A stretch of DNA of 64,000 bases from Pararhizobium mangrovi (GTDB lineage: Bacteria > Pseudomonadota > Alphaproteobacteria > Rhizobiales > Rhizobiaceae): the NCBI RefSeq assembly GCF_006516965.1, contig NZ_VHLH01000016.1, forward strand, positions 1 to 64,000, written 5' to 3'. The first letter of the stretch is position 1. Each line of letters begins with the position of its first letter. Positions 9,305-18,828 of the stretch are shown in pieces. The position numbers were made by a program, and so were the translations under genes. The notes beneath the pieces were generated by a model. The model made no database searches and was not told the origin of the DNA. It saw nothing but the letters and a program-made list of their open reading frames with translations.

Positions 9305-10078
9305 ATGCCATCACTCGCCATTCCCGATCTTGCCGGCAAGACCGTGCTCATTACCGGTGCCTCGACGGGTATCGGTGCAGCGCTCGCGCGTGCATTCGCA
9401 GCTCAAGGCGCGCGCGTCGGCCTGCATTACAATGCAAGCGTCGATGAAGCGCGCAAACTGGCCGAGGAGATCGAGGCCGACGGTGGCACGGTCAAGCTCG
9501 TCCAGGGCGACGTCACGTCGTCTGAAACCCTGAAGGGGATCGTCGACGAGATAGCGGATCATTTCGGCGGCCTGGACGGGCTGATCAACAATGCCGGCGG
9601 CATGGTCGATCGTGTCGATTACGCCGACATGACCGACGCATTCTACGACAAGGTCATGGACCTGAACGCGCGTTCGGTCGTTACCGCCTCCAATGCGGCG
9701 ATCCCGTATCTGAAGAAGAACGGCGGCTTCATCGTCAACACGACGTCGATCGCCGCGCGCAACGGCGCCAGCGGCGGTTCCGGGCTCTACGGATCGTCGA
9801 AGGCCTTCGTCTCGAACGTGACGCGCGGAATGGCGAAGGAACTCATTCCCTTCGGCATTCGCGTGAACGGCGTGGCGCCCGGCGTCATCCTGACGCCCTT
9901 CCACGAGCGGTATTCCACTGAACAGCAGCTCAAGACGGCGCTCGCCGGCATACCGCAGGGGCGCTGGGGAACGGCGGAGGACTGTGTCGGCGCCTACCTC
10001 TTTCTCGCCTCCGAAGCCCTTTCCGGCTACGTGATCGGCCAGATCCTCGAGGTGAACGGCGGCCAGCTGATGCCGTAG
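9305..10078 (+). CDS. SDR family oxidoreductase (3-oxoacyl-ACP reductase-like)
   Basis: A 257-residue classical short-chain dehydrogenase. TGASTGIG at 17-24 is the cofactor loop, NNAG lies at 95-98, and the catalytic residues are Ser148, Tyr162 and Lys166 (LYGSSK). Absence of an acidic residue at the end of the second strand (LHYN) favours NADP(H). GGAGG stands six bases before the ATG at 9305, which decides that start over one seven codons upstream. The substrate cannot be told; its nearest annotation class is FabG-like or glucose-dehydrogenase-like. Confidence 0.88.
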   Translation: MPSLAIPDLAGKTVLITGASTGIGAALARAFAAQGARVGLHYNASVDEARKLAEEIEADGGTVKLVQGDVTSSETLKGIVDEIADHFGGLDGLINNAGGMVDRVDYADMTDAFYDKVMDLNARSVVTASNAAIPYLKKNGGFIVNTTSIAARNGASGGSGLYGSSKAFVSNVTRGMAKELIPFGIRVNGVAPGVILTPFHERYSTEQQLKTALAGIPQGRWGTAEDCVGAYLFLASEALSGYVIGQILEVNGGQLMP

Positions 10079-10096
10079 GCCGATCGTCCCATCCCG

Positions 10097-10663
10097 CTAC
10101 TCGACGCTCGGCCGGCCGATTCCCTCGTCGTAATTGCGCACATCGCGCAGGATCCACGCATTCTCGAGCGAACCCCCGCCGTGACCATGCAGGACGTTGA
10201 TCTCGCCGGTGCCTTCCATGACGACTGCCTCGACCCTCTTCGGATCGACGACGTTCGCCTTTCGCAGATGGGTCCTCAGATCGTCCTCGGTGACCCGGGC
10301 GAGATCCATGTTGACGTGATAGACGACGCCTCCGCGTCCCATGAGCTGGATCGGCGCGTTGTCGGTGATGTGCGAAACGCCGCGATAGTGCCGGCGCAGG
10401 CGCGAGAGCACGAGTTGAAGGCCGTAGAGCGAGACCATCGCGACGACGCCCTGCAGGAGCGGCGGATTGCGCGTGGCGATGCTCGTTGCCAGCAGCGAGC
10501 CGACCGCGATGGTTACGGCGACGTCGAACGCGGACATTTCCGCAAAGCTGCGCACGCCGGAAAGCCGCGCCAGCGCAAGGATGGTGCAGTACATGCCGAC
10601 CGTGGAGATCACGACCCATGCGAGGTCCGACCATGCGGCGGGAAGAAACCACTCGGTTGCCAT
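10097..10663 (-). CDS. DUF421 (YetF-like) membrane protein
   Basis: A 188-residue protein with three N-terminal membrane spans (residues about 10-30, 40-58 and 66-85) and a cytoplasmic DUF421 domain containing GRGGVVYHVNMDLARVTEDDL and RKANVVDPKRVEAVVMEGTGEINV. This matches the YetF/YcaP/YkjA family, whose role is unknown. Start ATG 10663 begins the first hydrophobic segment. It converges with the SDR gene upstream and diverges from the zinc-ribbon gene. Confidence 0.85.
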   Translation of the reverse strand: MATEWFLPAAWSDLAWVVISTVGMYCTILALARLSGVRSFAEMSAFDVAVTIAVGSLLATSIATRNPPLLQGVVAMVSLYGLQLVLSRLRRHYRGVSHITDNAPIQLMGRGGVVYHVNMDLARVTEDDLRTHLRKANVVDPKRVEAVVMEGTGEINVLHGHGGGSLENAWILRDVRNYDEGIGRPSVE

Positions 10664-10759
10664 TCGGTCTCCGCGAGAGCGAGGGGAAAGACGATGCGCG
10701 AACGCTCTAACGGTCCGAGGACGGCACGTCGATGCCGCACCCATATTTAACAAAATTGT

Positions 10760-10788
10760 AAGACACGCTCGATCGGCCGACGTATAAA
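10760..10788 (+). promoter_or_regulatory. Probable sigma-70 promoter of the zinc-ribbon gene
   Basis: A TATAAA -10 hexamer at 10783-10788 lies 17 bp after AAGACA, which matches the TTGACA -35 consensus at four positions. The stretch is AT-rich against its surroundings and ends about 28 bp before the start codon. Assignment is by consensus only. Confidence 0.5.
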
Positions 10789-10816
10789 ATTGGCGCGAAT
10801 ACGAAGGGAGTACGTC

Positions 10817-11023
10817 ATGGAAACCGCCCAAATGAAAATGCTCTGCAACCGATGCGATGTCGCGTTGCAGATCGACCACCAGGAAAAGGACGACACGATG
10901 CGCGTCCACTGTCCGGTCTGCGGCGCCGATTTCGGTCCTTGGCAGAACGTGCGCCACCGCATGGCGACAAAGGTCGACGAGCCCTATCGCGACCGGGATA
11001 GCTGGCGGTCCGTTCCGGAATAA
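10817..11023 (+). CDS. Small zinc-ribbon protein
   Basis: A 68-residue protein with two CxxC pairs (Cys10/Cys13 and Cys32/Cys35, in CNRC and CPVC), the spacing of a zinc ribbon. The segment between holds IDHQEKDDTMRVH. An AAGGGAG ribosome site lies about six bases before the ATG. Such proteins may bind nucleic acid or protein, but no specific family is recognised. It stands alone between DUF421 and the ABC exporter genes. Confidence 0.65.
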   Translation: METAQMKMLCNRCDVALQIDHQEKDDTMRVHCPVCGADFGPWQNVRHRMATKVDEPYRDRDSWRSVPE

Positions 11024-11195
11024 CGACCGGCAAGAACGACCCGAAGGCCCCGGCGAGCGAGGCCTTCGCCGATCCATGCATCCCCGCTGGATCCATACGG
11101 AACGAGATGGTAAGTCCGGCGGATATCACTTCGCCCCGGCGCCGACTTCCGCTTTCGCGAAAATTTTCCGCGACGAAATAAGGGCTTCGCCCGCC

Positions 11196-13091
11196 CTACG
11201 TTCCCGACATTGCCGCCAGTTCGCGCGCCGCGTCGTCGAACGACGCATAGTTCAGGCTGTAGAGCTTGGCGTACATGCCGTTAAGCCGCATCAGTTCGCC
11301 ATGCGTGCCCGTCTCGACCACCTCGCCCTCGCGCAGCACGATGATGCGATCGGCACCGCGGATCGTCGCCAGCCGGTGGGCGATGACGAGACCCGTCCGG
11401 CCTTCGAGGAGCCGTTCGAGCGCCTTCTGGATCTGCAGTTCGGTGTAACTGTCGATGTTCGCCGTCGCCTCGTCGAGCACGAGCAGTTTCGAATCGGCGA
11501 TCAGGGCTCGCGCGAAGCTCAGAAGCTGGCGCTGTCCGAGCGAAAGCGAGCCGCCGCCCTGCGAAAGCTGCGTGTCGTACCCGTCCGGAAGCGCCATGAC
11601 GAAATCGTGCGCGCCGACGGCCTCGCAGGCGCGCCGCACCTCTTCGCGTGTCGCGGCATCGTTGTTGTAGCGCACGTTTTCGAAGACCGTTCCGGTGAAG
11701 AGGAACGGCTCCTGCAGCACCATCGCCACCTGCCGGCCGAGCGATTCCTGCGTGAGGTCGCGAACGTCGTGGCCGCCAACGCGCACCGTGCCGTGCTGCA
11801 CATCGTAAAAGCGGTGGACGAGCGCCATGGCGGACGACTTGCCCGAGCCCGTCGGGCCGACGAGGGCGACCGTTTCCCCAGGGTTCACGCGGAAGCTGAC
11901 GTTCTTCAGGACCGGCCGCTTCGGATCGTAGCCGAAGGTGACGTTCTCGAAATCGACCGAGCCGTCGTTGTCAGCCGGCAGCACCTTCGCGTCCGGCTTG
12001 TCAGTGACGCTCACCGGCACATCCATGACCTCGAGGATGCGCTGGCCGGAAGCCATGGCGCGCTGCATGACGGAATATTGCAGCGTCAGCGAGCGGATGG
12101 GATCGAAGAAGCGCTGGATGTAGAAGATGAACGCGACCATCACGCCGACGTCGAGCGTGCCGGTGGTGATCATCGTGCCGCCGCCGACGATGACGACGGC
12201 CATGGCGATGCCCGTCAGCGTGTCGACGACCGGCACCATGAGCTGGGCGTAGCGCGCCGACTTCAGGTGCGTTTCGAGATTGTAGCGTGCCTTGTCGTCG
12301 TAGAGCGTGGCGTTGACGCGCTGGCGGTCCATGCCCTGCACCGCCCGGACGCCGTTGATCGCCTCGGCGAGCGCGCCGTTGGTGATCGAGTTCGCCTCGT
12401 GCGCGGCCATGAAGGCGACCCGCGCGCGCGGCAGCCAGACGATGCGCACGACGAAGAGAACGGGGATGACGACGAGCGTCAGAAGGCCGAGCCATACGTT
12501 CAGCGCGAGCATGACGCAGACGATGCCGATCAGAAGCACGATGTCGCCGATCGAAAGCACCGAGTTTTCCAGGAACTCCTGCATGGAGGAGACATCGCCC
12601 TGCAGGCGCGACATCAGCCGGCCGACCTCGGTCTTGTCCATGAACGAAAGCGAGATGTGCTGCAGATGCTCGAACATCGCCCGGCGCAGGTCGAACAGCA
12701 TGTTCTCCGCCGCGCGCCCGACGACGTTTTCCTGCACGTAGCTGGCGGCGAAATTGATCAGGATGACGATCGCGAACGCGACACCGGCCCAGGCGAGCGC
12801 GCCGGGATGGGGATCGCCTGCGGCCATGCCGGTGTCGATCGCATAGCGGATGACGAGCGGCAGGGCGAGCTGCGTCGCGGTGAAGACGAGCACGGCGGCA
12901 ATGGAGATGAAGACCAGCTTCCGGTAGGGGCTGACATAGCTCCACAGCCGCTTGACCACGTTGCCGTCGAACATGCGGCCGAAGACTTCTTCCCGGTCGA
13001 CATGGGAACCGACGGTCGCTCGCGGCGGTCGCTTGCCGGCCGCGCGCAGCGCCTCAGCCCTGTCGAACGGCGTGTCGCTCGTTCTCGACAT
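11196..13091 (-). CDS. ABC exporter half-transporter, second gene of a pair
   Basis: A 631-residue fusion of a six-helix exporter membrane domain (about 50-340) and an ATPase domain. Walker A is GPTGSGKSS at 412-420, the signature is LSLGQ at 516-520, and Walker B LLVLDE at 536-541 keeps the catalytic glutamate. It starts inside the end of the partner ABC gene (38-bp overlap), so the two are translated together and probably form a heterodimer of the MsbA/LmrA class. The substrate, likely a lipid or drug, is not evident. This subunit contributes the intact Walker B glutamate. Confidence 0.9.
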   Translation of the reverse strand: MSRTSDTPFDRAEALRAAGKRPPRATVGSHVDREEVFGRMFDGNVVKRLWSYVSPYRKLVFISIAAVLVFTATQLALPLVIRYAIDTGMAAGDPHPGALAWAGVAFAIVILINFAASYVQENVVGRAAENMLFDLRRAMFEHLQHISLSFMDKTEVGRLMSRLQGDVSSMQEFLENSVLSIGDIVLLIGIVCVMLALNVWLGLLTLVVIPVLFVVRIVWLPRARVAFMAAHEANSITNGALAEAINGVRAVQGMDRQRVNATLYDDKARYNLETHLKSARYAQLMVPVVDTLTGIAMAVVIVGGGTMITTGTLDVGVMVAFIFYIQRFFDPIRSLTLQYSVMQRAMASGQRILEVMDVPVSVTDKPDAKVLPADNDGSVDFENVTFGYDPKRPVLKNVSFRVNPGETVALVGPTGSGKSSAMALVHRFYDVQHGTVRVGGHDVRDLTQESLGRQVAMVLQEPFLFTGTVFENVRYNNDAATREEVRRACEAVGAHDFVMALPDGYDTQLSQGGGSLSLGQRQLLSFARALIADSKLLVLDEATANIDSYTELQIQKALERLLEGRTGLVIAHRLATIRGADRIIVLREGEVVETGTHGELMRLNGMYAKLYSLNYASFDDAARELAAMSGT

Positions 13092-14946
13092 CCCTATCGT
13101 CCTTCGTGTCTTCCAGATCGGCGTCGTCGGGCTGTCCCTGCAGGTCGCTCAGCGCCTTGTAGCGCCCGCCAAGTGCGATCAGTTCGTCATGCGTGCCGCG
13201 CTCGACGACTTCGCCATCCTCAAGGAAGAGGATCTCGTCGGCATGCTTCAGCGAGGAAAGGCGATGGGCGATGATCAGCGTCACGCTGTCCCCGGCCACT
13301 TCGCGCATTTCGGCGCGGATGCGCTGTTCGGTCGCCGCGTCGATGGCCGCCGTCGAATCGTCGAAGACGATGAAGGGCGGCTTCAGCATCAGGATGCGGG
13401 CGATCGAGAGGCGCTGGCGCTGACCGCCGGAAAGCGAGACGCCGCGCTCGCCGACGAGGGTCGAATAGCCCTGCGGCAGATTCTTGATATAGGTGTGGAG
13501 CTGTGCGGACTCGCTCGCCCGCTCGATCGTCGCACCTTCGGCCCACGGGTCACCATAGGCGATGTTGTTCTCGATCGTCGTGGTGAAGAGGAAGGAATCC
13601 TGCTGGACCACGCCGACGGCCCGGCGCAGCGAAGCGAGCGCGACGGAGCGGATATCCCGTCCGTCGATGCGGATCGAGCCGCCGGTCACGTCGTAGAAGC
13701 GCGGCAGGAGGCTCGCGACCGAAGTCTTGCCGCTGCCCGGCGGGCCGACGATGCCGATCGTCTGGCCGCGGTGCGCGGTGAAGCTGATGCCTTTCAGCAC
13801 CGGCTTGTCGGGTGCTGCGGGATAGGCGAAATCGACGGCCTCGAACTCAAGCGTACCGTCACCGACGGCAAGCTCCGGCGCATCCCCGGCCTCGCCGATC
13901 TCGTCGTTCAGGTCGAGCACCTCGAAGAGGCGCGCACCGCAGGTCGAGGCGCGGGCGAAGGAGTTCACCATCATGCCGAGCTGACGCACGGGCAGCTGCA
14001 GAATGGTCATGAACGCCAGGAACGACGTCAGCGTGCCGACCGTGATCTCGCCGGCGATTACCTTCTGCCCGCCGACCAGAAGCACGAGCCCCATGGCGAT
14101 GAAGAACGAGAAGGTCATCATGCTCGTATTGCGCACGCGGATGCCGATGCGCTCGTATTGCAGGCCGAGCGTATGCTGCGAGAGCTTGTCGAACTTCGCC
14201 ATCTCGTGGCGCTGCGCGGCGAAGGCACGCACGACGCGGATGCCGCTCAGATTCTCGTCCATTGCCCGGGTAAGCACGCCGAGCCATTCCTGCAGCGTAA
14301 GCCAGGCGGCGCGCAGCTTCAGCCGCGCAGCGGAGGAGCGCCACGCGACGAAGGGCACGAAGCTCAGCGCCAGGAGCCCGAGCACGAAATTCGTGGTGAG
14401 CAGCAGAAAGGCGCCGATGCCGATCATCATCGCCAGGAAGGCCGCACGCACGAAGCCGGTCGAGAAGAACATGCGCACGCCTTCCAGATCGAGCATGCCG
14501 ACGGTAATGAGGTCGCCGGAATGCACCTGATCGTGGAAGGAGAAGCTCAGACGCTGGATCTTCTCGTAATAGGAAAGCCGCAGGCGATAGGCCACATGGT
14601 GGCCGACGGCCTCGGCGAAATAGTTCTGCACCATGGTGAAGCCGCCGCGCAGCACGCTGACGACGAGAAGCAGCGCCGCCGTCACCCAGAGCGAGGCACG
14701 CGTGACCCCGCCCCCGTCGACGATCGCCTGCGTCTGGTCCACGGCGTGACCGAGCAGCTTCGGGATCATCAGCTGCAGGATCGCGGCGACCATGGCGCCA
14801 CCGATCGCAAAGGTGACCTGCCACGGATGCTCGAAGGTCAGCCGTAGGATGCGTGCGATGACGCCGAACCCTTCGCGCCAGCTGTCGGGCGTCGCCGCGC
14901 GAGGCGAGTTGAGTTTCAGCGCGTCGCTTCGAGCTTCGCCGCTCAC
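13054..14946 (-). CDS. ABC exporter half-transporter, first gene of a pair
   Basis: A 630-residue exporter with a membrane domain (about 40-340) fused to an ATPase domain. Walker A is GPPGSGKTS at 401-409 and the signature LSGGQ at 505-509 is canonical. Walker B reads FIVFDDSTAAID, with Asp530 where most ABC proteins have the catalytic Glu. Heterodimeric exporters often carry one such degenerate site, so this and the overlapping downstream gene probably make one asymmetric transporter. The start is a GTG. The membrane fusion gene further upstream belongs to a different operon. Confidence 0.9.
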   Translation of the reverse strand: MSGEARSDALKLNSPRAATPDSWREGFGVIARILRLTFEHPWQVTFAIGGAMVAAILQLMIPKLLGHAVDQTQAIVDGGGVTRASLWVTAALLLVVSVLRGGFTMVQNYFAEAVGHHVAYRLRLSYYEKIQRLSFSFHDQVHSGDLITVGMLDLEGVRMFFSTGFVRAAFLAMMIGIGAFLLLTTNFVLGLLALSFVPFVAWRSSAARLKLRAAWLTLQEWLGVLTRAMDENLSGIRVVRAFAAQRHEMAKFDKLSQHTLGLQYERIGIRVRNTSMMTFSFFIAMGLVLLVGGQKVIAGEITVGTLTSFLAFMTILQLPVRQLGMMVNSFARASTCGARLFEVLDLNDEIGEAGDAPELAVGDGTLEFEAVDFAYPAAPDKPVLKGISFTAHRGQTIGIVGPPGSGKTSVASLLPRFYDVTGGSIRIDGRDIRSVALASLRRAVGVVQQDSFLFTTTIENNIAYGDPWAEGATIERASESAQLHTYIKNLPQGYSTLVGERGVSLSGGQRQRLSIARILMLKPPFIVFDDSTAAIDAATEQRIRAEMREVAGDSVTLIIAHRLSSLKHADEILFLEDGEVVERGTHDELIALGGRYKALSDLQGQPDDADLEDTKDDRDVENERHAVRQG

Positions 14947-15070
14947 CGGAATGATCCTGTCGCTGGAAATGCCGAACGCCGCCTGAAACGACAGGCGCGA
15001 CTCGAACGTGAAGATGACGTGATGCTCATGGCTTAAAGGACCCGGCCGCTCGCGGCAAGGTCTCCTGCGT

Positions 15071-15973
15071 CTATTTGCGGTCCGATGTGGCTGTCACGGC
15101 ACCGTCCTTCGCCGACGGGGTGATATCGACGGACGCCGTGCGCCCGGCGACGAGGCGTCCGTCCTTCGGCGCGTCGTCGAGGGCAATGCGGACGGGAATA
15201 CGCTGCGCGAGGCGCACCCAGGTAAAGCTCGGATCGACGTTCGGCAGGAGATCGGCGTTGGTGGTCCGGTTGGAATCGGTGATGGCTGCCGAAACCCCTG
15301 CGACATGCCCCTTCAACACCGTATCGTCCCCCATCATCGTGATGGTCGCCGGATCGCCGACGTCGATCTTGGCGAGCTTCGTTTCCTCGAAATAGCCCAT
15401 CACGTAAAAGGAATCGGCGTCGACGACCGCCATGGAAGGCTTGCCGGCGGTAACGTAGTCGCCCGTCTTCAGGGAGAGGTTCGTCACCCTTCCGTTGACC
15501 GGCGAATGAACCGTCGTGCGGTGCAGGTTGAGTTCGGCGAGGTCGAGGGCGGCCTTCGCCTGCTCGTAGGCGGCTTCCGCCTTGGTTTCGTCGGTCGCCG
15601 CCTGCTCGTGCTGCTGGATCGACGCGACGTTGTCGCCGAGCTTGTCGAAGCGGTCGGCGTCGCGTCTCGCCTGGTCGAGCGTCGCCTTCGCGGTCTTCAG
15701 GGCGGCCTTCGCCTGATCGACGGCGATCGAATAGCGCGCGGGATCGAGCTTGAAGAGCGTCTGGCCCTTCTTCACCGTCGCATCGTCCGAAACGGCGACG
15801 TTCACGACATGGCCGGCGACGTCCGGCGCGATAGCGACGACGTCGGCGCTGACGCGCGCGTCCCGGGTGCGCGGCTCCTCCTCGTAGTAGATCCACAGGT
15901 TCCATACGACGAGGCCGGCCACCACGACGACGACCGCCGTCACGAGAAAGCGTACGATGGTCTTGAAGATCAT
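15071..15973 (-). CDS. HlyD/EmrA-type membrane fusion protein (AaeA-like)
   Basis: A 300-residue periplasmic adaptor with one N-terminal membrane span (about 7-28), a lipoyl-like half motif (VSADVVAIAPDVAGHV), a helical hairpin (about 75-150) and a second lipoyl half motif (TVHSPVNGRVTNLSLKTGDYV). It bridges an inner-membrane pump to the outer membrane. It follows a DUF1656 gene by 3 bp and a FUSC gene before that, which is the gene order of aromatic-acid efflux (AaeXAB-like) systems. Confidence 0.9.
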   Translation of the reverse strand: MIFKTIVRFLVTAVVVVVAGLVVWNLWIYYEEEPRTRDARVSADVVAIAPDVAGHVVNVAVSDDATVKKGQTLFKLDPARYSIAVDQAKAALKTAKATLDQARRDADRFDKLGDNVASIQQHEQAATDETKAEAAYEQAKAALDLAELNLHRTTVHSPVNGRVTNLSLKTGDYVTAGKPSMAVVDADSFYVMGYFEETKLAKIDVGDPATITMMGDDTVLKGHVAGVSAAITDSNRTTNADLLPNVDPSFTWVRLAQRIPVRIALDDAPKDGRLVAGRTASVDITPSAKDGAVTATSDRK

Positions 15974-15976
15974 GAT

Positions 15977-16225
15977 TCAGATTCCGGTTTTCGCGTGGAG
16001 CGCCCGAATGACGGGCAGCGCCTGCGCGCCGTTGTTGACGATGAGAAAGACCACGCCGATGGCGACGACGAAGAGCGCCACGTCGAAGAGCGACGGATGC
16101 CAGACGAGCCGGTAGAAGCCGACAGCCACGAGCACGCGGCGCACGACCATGGTGAGCGCGGCCGCACAGACCGCGAAGACGAGAAGCGCCGGCACGAAGA
16201 CGCCGTAGATATCGAACTCGGCCAT
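15977..16225 (-). CDS. DUF1656 (AaeX-like) small membrane protein
   Basis: An 82-residue protein that opens MAEFDIYGVFVPALLVFAV and has two membrane spans (about 8-32 and 48-65). The size, start and position match the AaeX/DUF1656 family found between FUSC pumps and HlyD adaptors. Its gene lies 4 bp from the FUSC stop and 3 bp from the adaptor start, so the three form a tight operon. The role of AaeX-type proteins is unknown. Confidence 0.85.
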   Translation of the reverse strand: MAEFDIYGVFVPALLVFAVCAAALTMVVRRVLVAVGFYRLVWHPSLFDVALFVVAIGVVFLIVNNGAQALPVIRALHAKTGI

Positions 16226-16229
16226 GATC

Positions 16230-18305
16230 CTACTCCGCCGCCACGACGAGCGGCGGCGCGACATCCGGCTCGCGCGCTTCGGGCTCGTCGGGTCTTTCTT
16301 CCGGCATTGCCGGCGGGGCACCCTGGAACAGGGCCCTGCGCACGCCGGCGAGCGCCAGCACGGCCGGGCGGCGATGCTCGCCTTCCGGCCCGTCGAGAAC
16401 TTCGCCGAGCGCCTGGTCCAGCGCTTCGAGAAGCGTTGCGTGCGGCAAGCAATGGGGATTGCGGCGACGGTCGCGGTAGTGGCTCGCGACGCCTGAGAGA
16501 ACCGCACCGACCGCCGCTTGGCCGCCGGCCGCAAGATGGCGTCGATGATGCTGGAGTTCGATCAGGGCGAGGCCGAGGCGCGTTTCGGAAAGCGCGTCAT
16601 TCGCCACGAGGCCGCTTTCGGCCGAAAGTGCTGCCAGGCGGGGTGCGAGAAGCGCAAGCCGGTCCAGCATGCGCGCGACGAAGCGGTGGCGTTCCTCGCG
16701 CGTGCCGCGTGCCGAGGCGATGCGTTCGAGATCCCGCCAGCCCGCATGGACGACGCGCCGGACGCTCGTCTCGGCACTGACGGCCTTGACCACGCCCGAG
16801 ACGAGAAGGACGATCACCACCCCGAAGATCATGCCGATCATGCCGTTCAGGAACGGCGCGAAGCCGATGAATGCCGTACTGCGCATGGTCATCATGGCGA
16901 TCGGCATGAGCGCGATGATGAAGGTCGCCGGGTTGCTGGCGACGATCCCGAGCGGAATGAGCGCCGGCGCCAGCGCGATCACGAGCGTGGGAAAGGAATG
17001 CGTCGACGGCATGATGACGAAGAGATAGAGCGAATCCAGCGCCACCGCGAAGAGCAGCACCTTGAAGAGCAGCTTCAGCATCGGCATCGGGTTGTCCATC
17101 GAGCCGAAGAAGAGCGACATGAGAAGCGAGAACATCGCCGCCGTCGCGCCGCCCGACCAGCCGGTGAAGTACCAGAACGCCGCCGCCACCGAGAAGGAAA
17201 GCATCGACGTCGCGATCGCCCAGACGATCATCCCGTGGTCGCGGTGCGGTTCGGAACTCGTGTTGCGCGCGATCTCCGCGACGCGCGCGCTCGGCGCCTT
17301 ACGGGGATCCCCGGCCAGCGCGCTCAGTTCGCGGCAGTCGCCGACGATGCGGACGAAATCCGCGAGGCGCTCGCACAGGCTGACGAGAAGCACGCGGTTC
17401 CAGCGCGAGGTCGCCACGTCCTTCGGGCTGAAGGCGGCGAGCCGTTCTTCGAGCCGGCGCCCCTCTTCGGCCGGCGCCTTGGCCTCGATCCATACCTGAA
17501 GGTCCGCGACGATCGCGTCCAGACGCGACGGCAGGCCGTCCTTTCCCGCACGCAATTGCGAAAGCCGGTCGTCGATCGAGGAAAGGACGGGCAGGATGAA
17601 GAGCATGCGCCGCTGGAGCACGCGGATCCAGCGGGCGCGCTGGGGCTCGTCGGCCATCTCGTAGTCGAGATGGACCGTCATCGGTGCGATCTGCGCGGCG
17701 TCGGCGGCCAGCTTCGCCCGGTCGGCATCGGCCTTCTCGCGCTTGCCGGAAAGCACGTCGAGGCTCCACTGCCTGGCATCGTCGAACCATGTGCGAAGCT
17801 GCGTGTCGATCACCGGCGCGATCCGGCGCGGAAAGAAGACGCTGTCGACGAAGACCGCGCACAGGATGCCGAGGCCGATCTCCTCCACGCGGGCAACCGC
17901 GGTCGGGAAGATCGGTCCGGAGGAAAGGCTCGATCCCGGCCAGGCGACGAGCAGGCCGGTCAGGGCGGCGAGCAGGAAGAAGTAGCCGCGCGGACTGCGG
18001 TCGGAAAGCGCTAGGTAGCCGCAGGCATAGACCCAGCATGCGAGACCGGCGATCAGGCCGGGCTGCCAAGCGCCGAAGATCGCCGTCATCGCGATACCGG
18101 CCGAGGCGCCGGCGATCGTTCCGCCGATACGGAAGACACCCTTGGAGCGGATGGCGCCGGCAAAGGGCTGCGAGACGACATAGACGGTCGTCAACGCCCA
18201 GTAGGGGCGCGTGAGATCGAGCGAAAAGGCGATGTAGAGCGCGAGCATGGCTGCCGCGAACGCCTTCAGCGCGAAAAGGATCTGCCATGGAGCCGGGCGT
18301 TGCAT
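16230..18305 (-). CDS. FUSC-family inner-membrane efflux protein
   Basis: A 691-residue pump-like protein with two blocks of membrane spans (about 10-170 and 360-520), each followed by a cytoplasmic segment. This is the FUSC/AaeB layout, used for export of aromatic acids and other toxic compounds. The start is the ATG at 18305, with GAGGAG five bases upstream; a GTG two codons earlier would overlap that site. The MarR gene lies 49 bp upstream on the same strand and is likely the first gene and regulator of this operon. Confidence 0.88.
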   Translation of the reverse strand: MQRPAPWQILFALKAFAAAMLALYIAFSLDLTRPYWALTTVYVVSQPFAGAIRSKGVFRIGGTIAGASAGIAMTAIFGAWQPGLIAGLACWVYACGYLALSDRSPRGYFFLLAALTGLLVAWPGSSLSSGPIFPTAVARVEEIGLGILCAVFVDSVFFPRRIAPVIDTQLRTWFDDARQWSLDVLSGKREKADADRAKLAADAAQIAPMTVHLDYEMADEPQRARWIRVLQRRMLFILPVLSSIDDRLSQLRAGKDGLPSRLDAIVADLQVWIEAKAPAEEGRRLEERLAAFSPKDVATSRWNRVLLVSLCERLADFVRIVGDCRELSALAGDPRKAPSARVAEIARNTSSEPHRDHGMIVWAIATSMLSFSVAAAFWYFTGWSGGATAAMFSLLMSLFFGSMDNPMPMLKLLFKVLLFAVALDSLYLFVIMPSTHSFPTLVIALAPALIPLGIVASNPATFIIALMPIAMMTMRSTAFIGFAPFLNGMIGMIFGVVIVLLVSGVVKAVSAETSVRRVVHAGWRDLERIASARGTREERHRFVARMLDRLALLAPRLAALSAESGLVANDALSETRLGLALIELQHHRRHLAAGGQAAVGAVLSGVASHYRDRRRNPHCLPHATLLEALDQALGEVLDGPEGEHRRPAVLALAGVRRALFQGAPPAMPEERPDEPEAREPDVAPPLVVAAE

Positions 18306-18354
18306 CGCCACTCCTCAAACTTTCGTTGTCCGCGCAGCGCGCGAAGGGTTCGGT

Positions 18355-18828
18355 CTATCCGGCTGGCGCGGAGGCGGCGTGTCCGGCCTCGCCTACGCGA
18401 TCCTCGAGCGCGGTGAAGAAGGCGACGGCGCCGGCCACCGCCTCGTCGTCCATGCCGGCGAAGATCTCGGCGCGGATTTCCTCGCCGATGCGCGCTACGA
18501 GGGCGGCCTGCTCGCGACCGTACGGCGTCAGCACCACCTTCTTCGCGCGGCGATCGCCCGGGTCGAGCACGCGTTCGATGAGATCCAGTCGTTCCATGCG
18601 GTCGAGAAGCTGGCCGGTCGTCGCCGGCTCCAGTTCGAGAAGGCAGGCAAGCTCCTTCTGGCCGAGTTTGTCACCCTCCGAAAGACGCAGGAGTGCGCGT
18701 GCCCGGGCATAGGTCAGGCCGTGCGCCGTCACCCGCGCGTTGAACAGCGTCCGCAGCTTGCGGCTGACCCGCGTCAGCGCGTCAAGGCATTCGCGCAGCA
18801 TGACGGGGCGATCTTCTTGTGCACCCAT
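18355..18828 (-). CDS. MarR-family transcriptional regulator
   Basis: A 157-residue winged-helix regulator. The DNA-binding region contains QKELACLLELEPATTGQLLDRMERL, followed by the wing VLDPGDRRAKKVVLTPYGRE, where DxRAK is the MarR signature. Members of the family release DNA on binding phenolic ligands, which fits control of the downstream FUSC/DUF1656/HlyD efflux operon. Start ATG 18828 has AGGAAGGA about ten bases upstream. It is divergent from the hydrolase gene at 19006. Confidence 0.9.
   Translation of the reverse strand: MGAQEDRPVMLRECLDALTRVSRKLRTLFNARVTAHGLTYARARALLRLSEGDKLGQKELACLLELEPATTGQLLDRMERLDLIERVLDPGDRRAKKVVLTPYGREQAALVARIGEEIRAEIFAGMDDEAVAGAVAFFTALEDRVGEAGHAASAPAG

Noticed and set aside
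12952-14847. Very long plus-strand frame opposite the ABC exporter
   Set aside because: It is the antisense shadow of two genes with clear Walker motifs; its protein is rich in Arg, Asp and His with no domain, as expected for a shadow in GC-rich DNA.
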